This document shows positions 37,869 to 48,388 of a stretch of 64,000 bases of DNA, one piece after another. The DNA is from Armillaria gallica (taxonomy: Eukaryota > Basidiomycota > Agaricomycetes > Agaricales > Physalacriaceae), in NCBI GenBank assembly GCA_037576215.1, contig JBANDB010000011.1, forward strand, positions 1,612,001 through 1,676,000. Direction: 5' to 3'. The first letter of the stretch is position 1. Each line of letters starts with the position of its first letter. The notes beneath the pieces are model-generated. The model saw nothing but the letters and a program-made list of their open reading frames with translations, did no database searches and was not told where the DNA came from. Position numbers and translations under genes: made by a program.

Positions 37869-39184
37869 TGAGGTCTTGGGATATGTCATTCCCGAAACGA
37901 AATGTTGTTTCGAGTGTGGAATGGACTCGCTGCAGACTGCGAGGATACGCAGGAGAATGACGTTCGCTGAAAGTCGACCTCGAGACTGAGTTCGTGTATC
38001 GGCAGTCGACAGTAAGGAGGCTTGTGTCAGCAACAGAGGAAGTGAGAGCGGGCCGGTATGTTTCTCGAGGAGCGCGGAGGGAAGAAAAGATGCGGCAGAT
38101 GCTGGAGAAGTACCGTGCCGAGATGCTTGGGAGCAAGGTGGTCCTTCTCGCTGGATCAACAGGAAGCTTGGGATGTTTCCTCCTAGCGAGACTGGCCTAA
38201 GGATCCAGAGGTCAAACGCGTCGTGTGCATTAACCGGCGCGGAGGGCGAGAGAGGCAGGAGGCGGAGATGAAAAGACGAGGCGCTGGCACCATCGACTGG
38301 TACAATATCCACATGCTCGAAATTCCCAATGTCGGCGACATCGACGACCAGTTGGAAGGTGTAGACGACGTGACGCACATCATCCACAATGCGTGACCAG
38401 TCAACTTTTCCCGAGGCTCGGACAGTTTCGAGGGGCATGTTCGGGGGCTCGTCAACCTTGTCAAGATAGCCCGGAGATCTTCGGCGAAGGACATACGCGT
38501 CCTATTCGCGTCGTCGATTGCTGTCGTCGGTCAGTATCCCTCCCAGCCGGTACAAGAACAACCTGTCCCACCGGAGTCGACGGCTGAGTTTGAATACCCC
38601 GAGGCCAAGTGGGTGTGCGAGGAGCTATTGCTCTCGTTTGAGGGGAAGGTCCGAGGGAGCTCGGTGAGGATTGGACAGATGACTGGGGCAGAGGGAGCCG
38701 AGGCGTGGAACGAGAGCGAGCACTTCCCAGTCGTCGTGGGCGCGAGCAAGGCCATCGGAGCGCTTCCTAGACTAGAAGGAACGCTCTCTTGGCTACCCGT
38801 CAACCGTGCCGGTCAGATCATCGTCGAGCTCTTGTTTTCCGAGCGCTTCCCGATATACCACACGGAGAGCCCTGCTCGTCAGGAGTGGACGGCGATTATC
38901 GACAATCTGACGGATATACTTGGGATACCGGTTTGGATTATGCAGAGTGGCTTGAAAGAGTGAGAGGGAACGAGCAGGTGAATAAATTGGTTGGGTTTTT
39001 GGAACGAGACTTTGAACGGTGGTGGCGTAGTGCTGGGGACGGAGGAGGCGAAGAAAGATTCGAGGGGAATGAGAGAGTCCGGCATAGATGGAAGAAAGGA
39101 ACCTGGAAGTCGAGGATGTTAATTATTGGAGGGGCGTGGGCGTCCTTTGATGGAACGTCGGTCTATGTAATTGTATACTTGTAA
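37869..39184 (+). pseudogene. NRPS-like fragment, unit E (T domain + reductase)
   Basis: It begins in the carrier domain (EVLGYVIPETK, CGMDSLQTARIRR) and runs to the reductase C-terminus, with no adenylation domain. Frameshifts lie near 37960, 38195 and 38930. TGA replaces the Trp codon of NAWPVN at 38395-38397, the same codon that became TAG in unit B. The region from 38500 to 38930 is open and close to the parent. Confidence 0.85.
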
Positions 39185-40079
39185 TAATATCGTAGACTTC
39201 ACGAGCTGGTATTATTTAAACAATAGGTTCCTGCAAATAATTGGATCTATTTAGCGCCAATGCGGCGAATACGGACCCGTTGCACATACCTCGTCCATTT
39301 ATTCTGTTCAATGATATTGGTGGTCCCCGATTGAGGTGAGTTTCAACTGGCGCAATTGATGTTACACCTCCCAGTCTCGCTGATAGAAAAAGAATATCTT
39401 AACCTTGTTAGATTCAGTAATTTAAAAAAACAGTACACGCACGAGTTGCCTGTTGCTCCTCTATTCTTAGGTATCCAGCAGCGCCGATTGGCGCGTCGGT
39501 GATGTATTGATGCCTTAATAAAGAGTCCCGAAAGCCAGGTTACTTTTTTGCGAGGCACGGTGACGGATGACAAGAATGGCTGGATGGCTGGCTGTAGATG
39601 GTGTTGAGATAGTGAGAAGAGTCGTGGTCGACGTCGGACGGAACACCGGGCCGCATCACGACGTCACCAAATCGTCATGAGTCTTACCTAATTCCCGCTG
39701 CCCCGCTGCCGAACCGCCCGGTTCCTGGATGTTCAACCTTCCAATAAACTTCCTCCTTATAAACCTCGCAGTACACTGCTGCAGCTCCCGCGCTTGCCAG
39801 CCCAAGCTTTCTGTCTATCATTAACAATCCATGCTGTCGACATGATTCTTGCCGGTCTATCTTAGTATCTATTTTGCTTCTTCCCTAAATCGTATTCTGT
39901 TTCATCCAAATGCTCTTAGTGACCAATGCTACGACCGGTTAAGCACCCTGAACAAAGCTTCATGTGTAAGTGGGTCAGTATCATTTTCGTCAATTTCTTT
40001 TTACAAACAATCCAGCCATTTCCCATCCGGTCTGGCTGCGAGGGCCATCACTCTAATAAGTACGTGGCGAGTACGACAT
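39185..40079 (+). promoter_or_regulatory. Duplicated NRPS 3' flank and leader, unit E
   Basis: The block parallels 5390-6290: NRPS 3' flank, then the conserved leader with TTATAAAC at 39757-39764 and an intron-like stretch near 39968-40005 whose acceptor reads ttacaa instead of ttacag. It is closer to unit A than to unit B. Confidence 0.5.
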
Positions 40080-40491
40080 GTCTACAGAGTCATTAAATGC
40101 GTTGGGGTCCCCTTTTTTGGGCATCTACAGGACAACGAGGAGACTATCTATTATGGCTTGGGTGATGGTAAACACTGGTCCTCATGCTCCAGGGTCACAT
40201 TCAGTCCCTCTTTTCGTCAATAGGCGTAATCCAATGACCTTCAATGTCCCAGAGGGTCAAGATGTAGATGTGTGTTTTGTGAATCCTTACATAGCTACAA
40301 AGGCAGTAGACATTGGACCCATCAAACATTTCGAATCTCAGTCCCCTGTGGATATTAGGCATGGAGTGCTGCATGGTGGACTCCTCCGCATTCTGATTTT
40401 GACTTGTTCCCAAAACAAGTACTATCGTATCAAAGTGCAGTTAAAGCAAGGTCAGTTTGGCAAAAGTTTGTTCCACCAACCCGATAAGTAG
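40080..40491 (+). pseudogene. Remnant of a caspase C-terminus fused to the leader
   Basis: A frame from 40219 reads FNVPEGQDVDVCFVNPYIATKAVDIGPI, which matches the last exon of MC1-MC4 (VPNGQDVDVCFFKILVTTEAIDVGPI in MC2). It directly follows the unit E leader, and the whole protease domain is missing. This looks like an internal deletion of a former caspase gene. Confidence 0.6.
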
Positions 40492-41172
40492 TCCACACAA
40501 TCCTTTTTCTGGGAATGCACCGCCAAAATCTGAGGAGTCGGGATTATGAGAGTATCAGTTTTTCCCCGCTCTAGGTATAAACCTTTTTTACCTTTGGCTC
40601 TCAAAAAATACAGCTACCTCGACGGCTACCCATTTTATGTAAGTGTTTCATGTGCAATGTCAATGCGCCACCAAATCCTCACTCTGGTAACAGCTTGACT
40701 GACCTTTTCAATAGAACCCTGACCATGTCACATATGAATGTCAATTTTACAGGACCTCTACATTGACACTTCCTCATTAAATGTAGGGGACCGGTCACAG
40801 GTCTAACTTGTGGCCTCATGGCACTGATTGCTGATTGCACTTCTTGCTTATCTTTCAGGTCTGTCGTCCATCATTAGCTTAGTTTATTCTGTTGACGATG
40901 TCCACATGCATACGGTATCTTGTGACCTGTCGTTGAAGACATGGAGACCACTAATCACCCTGGAATGTCGGGCTGGATTGGCACTTTCGTTATCTGAGTT
41001 GGTCTAAGTAAAGCGCATGCGCTTAAGGTATCGAGACAAGGTATCTGAAGACAGGGACTTCGTTTCCAGAACAATATATATATGCCTATGGAGAATGCAC
41101 CATCACCAACCTCTGAGTTCCCCTGCCTCAGAATCTCTGAGTCCATCCTATTACCTATAGTCGTCCAACATC
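40492..41172 (+). promoter_or_regulatory. MC4 upstream region
   Basis: Bases 40840-41172 are homologous to 25191-25538 upstream of MC3, with a TATATATAT box at 41075-41083, about 90 bases before the MC4 ATG. I see no gene in 40492-40840. Confidence 0.5.
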
Positions 41173-43559
41173 ATGGAGAACACTTCCGCTCCTACTAAAC
41201 AATTTCCTAGCAATCCAAGCGGAAGTAAGTCGTCCTTGTATGTCCTCATTTTGCCATCATACTCATGCCCTCGCTACAGATTTGACCACTGAGTTGGGAG
41301 GTTCCGGGGTGATAGAAGGGTCCATAGGTGGAGGCACACCTGCTCCGTGAGGAGGAATCTTTTGAGACCTCTGCTAGCTTATCATCATCTTGTAGAACAA
41401 CACATCAAACCTTCGTGCTGGTCATCGGTATTAACAAATACGAATCGGTACCAAATGAAAACTTATTAGGTGCCGTTAAAGATGCTGATAACTTCAAGAG
41501 TTATCTTCTTGAGGACCTGGGTGTTGCTGAAGATAATATCATCAACCTTCACGACGAGCAGGCCACAAGATTGGCTATCATCAATCGATTCAGACAACTC
41601 AAGGCAGATCCGAAAATAGTCCCAGGCGAAGTTGCAATCATCATATACTTCGCTGGGCATGGGGCTCTCACTAGTAAACCAGTCACATGGACAGACTGGG
41701 TATCTACCGATGAGAAAATTGAGATGCTGTGTCCTGCAGATATCGGTGCCCTGGATGCAAACGGTGAACTCATAGAAGGGATCCCTGATCAAATGATCAG
41801 CCAGCTTCTCCTCGATTTATCAATAGCGAAAGGGAATAACATCATACGTTGCAGATCCTAGGATGCACACAGATAGTTGATGCCTTTCCAGACATTGATA
41901 CTTGATTGTTGTCATGCCGCTGGAATGAACCATGGTGCTTCAGAAGACTCAGATTCACACGTACGGAACTTCAAAAAATTTCAGAACCTGTCGCTGAGTT
42001 GCGACAAGGATATCTATTCACGTGAATATGGGACTAGATTGTACCAGGACAAGAAATCAAGCTTTTTGAATTCTGTCTGGGGCTCACATATTCTCTTGGC
42101 GGCCTGCAGGCGTGACCAGTATGCGTGGGAGGAAGGTGAACGAGGCATTTTTACAAGTGCCTTGCTCAAGTCCCTGAAGCAATTCGCTTTAGGGGGTCTT
42201 CCCCCTACATACGACTCATTGATGAACAGTCTTAGCATGCCGTTTCAGTAAGTATCAAAATGTCTTAGTATATCACTCTGAACTGAGCGACCCAAATGAA
42301 TTAGCCAGACACCACAATGGGATGGAAAGCATATTCATTGGCGTTTGTTTGACAGCTGGCAAACTCCTGCCAATAGCTTTATGATCCATTGTTATAAATT
42401 GGATCCCCTTTGCCTTCAACAGATCATCTTATTCTATCCGCCAGATCCCTTCATGGCATCACAAAGAATTCAACCTTTGAAATCTTCAAGCTGGATTCAA
42501 TCCACCTGAAAATGACGGATCTCCTTGCGGTCTTGACGGTGACGCAGGTCCAAGACCACATCTCCCACCTTCTGCTTACTCCTCCCTACTCCTCCCTCTT
42601 CAACTCGCCGCAGTGCTATTGGCATGCACGATTGAAGAAAGCGTCTGGTCCCCCAGAGCTTAATATCTATTGCAACAACTCACACGTCCTAGACACCATT
42701 CTCAGAGAGAACTCTGAATCCAGGATCACTGCTGCTCTTGATGTCACCACAAATCCAGATGATGCAGATCTCTGCTTGATGGTCAAAAAAATGATGTCAC
42801 CTTTCACGTAGGAAAGAGACTCAGGACAAAGATTGAGTCCCCCCCTCAGTTCCCCCCTTATTCTCCTTGTCCAATCAACTCCATGGCTGACATCTGAGAC
42901 TTTGTCGATCGCTATGCGCGTTTCATCTCCCACCTGACAGGGGGTCTGGGAACAATGGAAGAATTCCCCCACATCGAATTGAACAAACTGCAGAGTGTCG
43001 GATGTGGCAATTTCAAATGAGGTAGTGAGGTCGTACTAAGGAGAGTCAAAAATGGTGAACTCGCTGAGCTCGCACTATCTGAAGACCATTATGGGTTCGC
43101 AATCCATAATAACTGCAAAGTTGATCTGCATGTCTATCTCTTATACTTTGACACCTCAACATTAGCAATTGGTATGTTATATGGCATGGCACCTTTCTAG
43201 AAATTGATTTTTTTGCATGTCACTCAGATACTTGGCACTCCCCACAGAAAGCCCAGGAAAAAGGCGGTGTCGATGCATTCCTCAGAAGAAACTCAAAAAT
43301 TACTCTCGGTTATGGACAAAATGTCGACAGCATGTACCTGGTGCAAATCACTGTCCCAGATGACCAGGATGAAGATGTCTGCTTCTTCAAATTTTTGGTG
43401 ACTACAGAGGCAATTGACATCAGGCCTATTGAACAACCTGGATTTGCCCTATCCGATGCCATGAGTCAGCCACGGGGGGCTAGGCAATCTGTACTGACTG
43501 AGGTGTTTAGTATCGAATGGGCTTCAGAAATCATCACTGTCATATCAAAACGTGCTTAA
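41173..43559 (+). pseudogene. Caspase-like protease MC4, decayed
   Basis: The gene layout equals MC3: exons 41173-41224, 41280-41346, 41396-41843, 41892-42247 and 42305 onward, with the last exon from about 43229 to 43559. Catalytic residues remain (FAGHGA; DCCHAAG). Lesions: the donor after 41843 reads ATACGT where MC2 and MC3 have GTACGT; a frameshift lies near 42400-42420; another sits in the poly-A run near 42786; and TGA at 42895-42897 stands where MC2 has CGA. A further TGA lies near 43017. The 5' part is open and resembles MC3. I infer a pseudogene, though an aberrantly spliced protease-only product is conceivable. Confidence 0.8.
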
Positions 43560-45034
43560 TCTGGCGAAGGTCTGTCAAACCGACCCAATAGTTGAAGGTC
43601 CATACCGTTTAGCAAAAATGTGCTCACTTGTTTTTTGTTTAGTAGCTAACTTATGAAATGGCTACCCCACCTTATGAAACCACCTCTACTGCAAGGCCTA
43701 GGACTGAGCTGTTACCGTACCTACCTGTCTGTAGATTGATATACCTGGTACCTCTGTGGCAAGAATACATATTCAATATTTTGTTCAGACTATGTACAAT
43801 CAATCCCATGTTCTCTAAGGAACCACATAATGGAGCACCCAAATTATAACGCTCAAGTTTTCAAATTTCCGAGTCAAGCTCTCATTGGTCATATTACTTA
43901 TTTCGTTTGCATCGGCTACTACAGCAGTCATGAAGTTAGGTCGTGATGAAATTCAACGTCATCCGAGCCTTCAGCCTTGTGAGCTGAACGCTGACAGCAG
44001 ACAAGTAAAAAAACATGGACGCAATTCGTGGTTCGAATCAAGCAGTGCATCAGGTGGCAAGCCACGGCATCACCAAGCTAGAATGATGCCAACAAGTTTT
44101 TCGACTGCCGATAAGGCCGCCAAAAGAGTGTCTACCATTAGTTCTAACTCAGGTATCCTTTCGCAGGTTTTCCAGTTGCAGAATTTTACAGAACAGATGG
44201 CTCAAAGATGGCTAGACGATGAAAGAATTACCTTTTGACCACCTTGGGGACCTGTAGCAATAGAAGCATCAGATAAATGATTATCAGCCAAACCTTGAAT
44301 GCAGGAAGGCACTTCCCAGAATTTCATGGGAGAACCGGGTGGAGGCAAAAGAAGGTCGTGATGGAGTAAGTAATCGGCATTGGCACCAATCACATGGTTG
44401 TGTCTGGATGATGTCACTTCTATTCTTTGTAAGCGGCCAGAGATTTTTTTCACTGGCACAACAGGGCACCACCAGTTGTGGGGTTTCTCCTGCATATCCG
44501 CCTACATATGGCTTTGCAGAAACTCGCTGTACCCTTTCTCCTGGACATTCAGTGATGATGATGGTCAAAAAAGCAAGTATTTGGCGAGTATGCTCATAAA
44601 TTTTCCGACTTCTTGTTGACCAAAGAATTTCCGTTGGAATTACAGTTGTATTTTCCTGCAGGACTCGAAAACATGTGCCAGTACATGAGCAATACATGAG
44701 ATTGATGTTTGAATTGGTTCTAGCCCAGTCCATTCCCACTGGTAAATGGCTGTGGACAAAAGTTACCAACTCTCTTCCTGTACCCCACCAACCCTTTCGG
44801 ATAAAATATAGGTATGTCTTGAAAAATTATCATGGTTGATTCACATTGACATACCTCACTTTGGTTGTCACCATAGGTTCACAAGTACTCGTTAAAACCT
44901 GCCAAAGTAGACATGTATGTTTTGTCATTCTATCACAAGCACATTCTGTTTGTTGACATTGACGTAGCTGATACCGAACATTGTGTGCCCTAATGCCAAT
45001 GCCTCGCTGAGGCGAAGTTGTTACTATAGATGGG
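43560..45034. other. MC4 3' flank and F-box gene upstream region
   Basis: To about 44390 this parallels the MC3 3' flank, including a minus-strand conserved frame at 44202-44495. A longer minus frame (44284-44769) has no recognisable domain. The 5' end of the F-box gene may reach into the last 150 bases. Confidence 0.35.
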
Positions 45035-45754
45035 TGGTCTATCCAGATTCCCATCCACTGTTTGCTCCCTGAAATATTATCCAAAATCTTTCTGCTCCTT
45101 CCTTCCTCATGTACCAAGTAGTATGATGTTTTTGACATGTCCAGACCACCTTGGAGCCTTGGACACGTCTGCTCCTCCTGGAGAACCACTGTCGTCTCAT
45201 CCTGCCGAAGCATATGGTCCAACCCATGGATTCTGTTTTCAAGCGCTAATGGTGACATAGAGCTCTGTGATCCTACATATCTTCTCCAAACAGCCCTAGA
45301 GCAGTCAGGCAATTATGAACTGACATTCTCCTTCAGCTATGATGTCAAAGATGGTGCAAGGCTTCAAGATACTGCGGCGCTATTTCAGCTTCTTTTGGAC
45401 AATTCCTGCAGGTAGCATTGTGTTGAGCTATCCATTGAACCATTGTCCATATAGTCATGTCTTGACTCCATCTGTGACCATCTTCCATCCCTCACTGACC
45501 TCACTATATTCTGCAATGACCACACAGCAGCAGTTAGAGCCTTTGAGGACGCTCCCCGACTATGCCATGTCAACATATGTGGATTTTCTGCTCATTCCAA
45601 CATACAGCTACCCCTAGCTTTCTCCGAAATTGTCTCTTACATTGATGACCATCGACTGAGTGGTGAGCTGATTCCATATTTCCTCCATATTATCAAGGCA
45701 TCCCCTCATCTTCACACATTTTCTTCCATCATGAAAATATATGATGCAGACATC
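45035..45754 (+). pseudogene. F-box protein pseudogene, 5' half (split by retrotransposon)
   Basis: One frame reads a typical fungal F-box (IPIHCLLPEILSKIF from 45047), then PPWSLGHVCSSWR and leucine-rich text (LDSICDHLPSLTDL). F-box proteins recruit substrates to SCF ubiquitin ligases through Skp1. Three in-frame TAG stops interrupt it at 45119, 45413 and 45452. The frame continues to the retrotransposon edge, and the other half resumes in the same frame at 57398. The 5' end is not determined. Confidence 0.75.
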
Positions 45755-46177
45755 TGTTATGATTTATTCATTTCTTTACCTAAGCGCCTCTTATCTTATT
45801 TTATCTTCGGCGCTTACCTTATCTTATCTTTAGATCTGTGACTTCACGGAAGTCTTCATAAATCTTCACATCGCTACATTGTCACACTCGCTTGATGTGT
45901 ATTATTCTCAGCTACTGTGTATTTGGCTTATTCACTTTCTAACACAGTACCCTCACTTTTAAGACTTATCGAGACCCTCACTTTAGTATATAAGTAGTGT
46001 ACTCAAAGCTGTATATTCCCTAGCTTTGAGCTAACGTTTATTCATACCGAAACACATTCTTTACTTGCTAAACGCTACTTAGTCAGCCTTAATCGCCAAT
46101 CATCACAGGACTAGTCGGTGACTGTATGAACGTGATACAGCACACTATTTACCCTTGATTGGAGTTCGGGTCTTACA
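45755..46177 (+). repeat. 5' LTR of the gypsy element
   Basis: It differs from the 3' LTR at about 25 of 423 positions by my count, 23 of them transitions. It contains a TATATAAG box at 45987-45994. Confidence 0.95.
45987..45994 (+). promoter_or_regulatory. LTR TATA box
   Basis: TATATAAG precedes by about 27 bases the TAGCTTTGAGCTAA sequence (46021-46034), which is therefore the expected 5' end of the genomic transcript. Confidence 0.7.
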
Positions 46178-46178
46178 T

Positions 46179-46192
46179 TTAGCTCAAAGCTA
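46179..46192 (+). promoter_or_regulatory. Self-priming primer binding site
   Basis: TTAGCTCAAAGCTA just inside the 5' LTR is the exact reverse complement of 46021-46034 in the LTR. This is the arrangement of Tf1/sushi-group elements, whose mRNA 5' end folds back to prime reverse transcription instead of a tRNA. Confidence 0.8.
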
Positions 46193-46221
46193 TCTCCTAG
46201 GCTCCTTAACCGGAACCCTTC

Positions 46222-46793
46222 ATGTCAGACACATCAACCACTCTAGCAGGAACACTCTTTGGACTAAGTGGTGTCGCCCTTACAGTAGCAGCTGTACTCG
46301 CAGCACGACAAAGGGGACTTACCATTAATCAAATCGTCAATGGCGTCCCGCACAGAAGGCAGCAGCAGCAGCCACCAATCGTTGCACCCATACCGCGACG
46401 ACTGATCTCGCTCCACAGCATCCTTAGAGAGTCAGAAGAAGAAGTCACTGCTGAGTCGATTTCTCCCGTCATCCTGGAAAGAAGGCCTCCTACCCCTCCC
46501 AGAAGGTGCACGCCTATTATCATCCTCTCCCCCACCAGTTCTGCTGACTCTGTCTCATACACCCCTCGATCTCCCACACCCAGCAACTACGCCCGTCTCA
46601 CAGAGCGAGACATCGCAGGTAACGTCCCCGGGAGATTCAAGGTGGGCTGCGACACTGGACCCGTCGCCCCAACCGCTGGTGATGATCCTTGGGGCAATAT
46701 CAACTATGCTCCACCACCCCTGGCCCCTTGGTCTCCCGATCAGGAGTTCTGGGATAACATCACCATTCCATACAGTGCCTACTTCCCCTCTGC
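46222..46793 (+). pseudogene. Gag N-terminal part, cut by solo LTR 1
   Basis: A frame starting MSDTSTTLAGTLFG contains a small hydrophobic segment (GVALTVAAVLAARQ) and Pro/Ser-rich text. It runs straight into the nested LTR at 46794. With the LTR and one copy of a 4-bp duplication removed, the frame continues into 48389-48844. I take it as the N-terminus of the structural protein. Confidence 0.6.
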
Positions 46794-48383
46794 TGATGAG
46801 CCTCCAGGCTCTGTACACTCAGAATTCGCGGATTTAGCCATCCATCACCCAATACCTTCGAAATGACGCCATTATAACCCTCACACACTCCATAACACTG
46901 CCAACTCTCGATAATACCACGGATTTTCACAGTATAGGCCACAAACATTCAGATCCAGTCCTAAAACCGTGACATCCACTCCTCACGCACTCCGTTATCC
47001 TTCCCAGCTCGCCTCGCATCACAATTACTGTATCCCATCACGGCAAGGCACCTTTGATCGACAATCATCCTAAAACGGGGTTGCTATATCACTCAGAAGC
47101 ACTAGTTGATGTGTCTATCAATCATTTAATGAAATGACGTGATTGACGTGAGTACCCTCCCAGCTACGATAATTACAGCTACGGCAACTACAGACCGCAT
47201 TTACTAAGGCTGTTACAGTGCCAAGACTTCAAATTATCGTTGCCCCATGCATACACCTCAGCATGGCAACTGCAGCTCAATAATCCGCAGCTAAACAGCA
47301 CCTTATGATCTGCTCATCGCTCAATAAAACCACACGGTTCGCATCCATACACGGCAACGTCAAGGACTTGCTGTTACTTTAGAACCACAGATACCATATG
47401 TTTACTATGGCTATTACAAAAGCCAAGGACTTACAGCCTTACTAAGGCTTCGATGAATATTCTATTTATAAAATCGTACTTGTAGTATAAAAACTAGGTA
47501 GAAACCGCATTTTTGGAGCTAGTTCTTACCCAGTTGATGAGGCTACAGCATTACCAGTCAGCTACGGTTACTCCAAGTTATTCCCCACCGCTTGCTTTAC
47601 TCTTTAAACGTTGTTGGTTGCACCAATACATGAAATCTTGCGTCAATAACTTGCTTTTGTCTTTTAATGCCACAACATTGCTTTGCTTTCACCACATAGG
47701 ATTGTTTTATTGCCTTCACCTTCTACATCGCCATCGTTTTCATCGCCCAGTTCAGTATTGCCTCCGTGTAGGCCCAGTTCAGCTCCATAGGATCACCCTC
47801 GTCTTTATCATTGTTCAGAGTTGCCGTGCATCTATTGCCGCAGCACCCCACTCAGCACCTCAGTTGCTACGATTTCTACCAGTTTCTTGCAGTCTCCATA
47901 TGTTTATTGTTACTTGTTTCGACTCACAATATTAGGTACACCCCAAGCCATGTTTACTAGGCTATTTCGATGTCTTCTAGTCCCATTGCCACAATTTCTA
48001 GAGCATCACAACGATTTCTAGTGTGTTGCTATGATTTCTAGAGTATTGCTACGATTTCTAGACCCCTTTTCGTGGTTTCTAGATCATTTTCACAGTTTCT
48101 AGTGCGGTTTCTTGGTATTCAAGTCATACCAGATTCCGTCCCATCTCATTTATCGAGATCCTTCCTGGCTTACAGCCAACGTCTATTAGTATTCCTTGAC
48201 CAAGAGTACTACTTCGCTGACTGAAAGTCGCAGTGTATCTTGTGTTATTGAGGAATTGACCGCACGGAGGTGCACTGAACCACTCGCACACACATTGCCT
48301 TGATTGCTGTGTTGCTACGTTAATTGCCTAAGCTCTCACCGAGTTTTGGGTGTTGCTGTTGCCACGGAAGTCTAGGCTCATCA
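46794..48383 (+). repeat. Nested solo LTR 1 (about 1.59 kb)
   Basis: The ends are TGATGAGCC and its reverse complement GGCTCATCA. It is homologous along its length to 52684-54305. The flanking tetranucleotides are CTGC and CCGT, which could be one CCGC duplication changed by two C-to-T transitions. A series of TTTCTAG repeats at about 47995-48105 is absent from solo LTR 2. Confidence 0.85.
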
Positions 48384-48388
48384 CCGTG

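Noticed and set aside
44020..44045. tRNA T-arm-like ggttcgaatc, also near 28388
   Set aside because: No acceptor stem or cloverleaf around it. It is part of a duplicated gene flank.
44830..45312. 160-codon minus-strand frame
   Set aside because: It is the antisense shadow of the F-box pseudogene.
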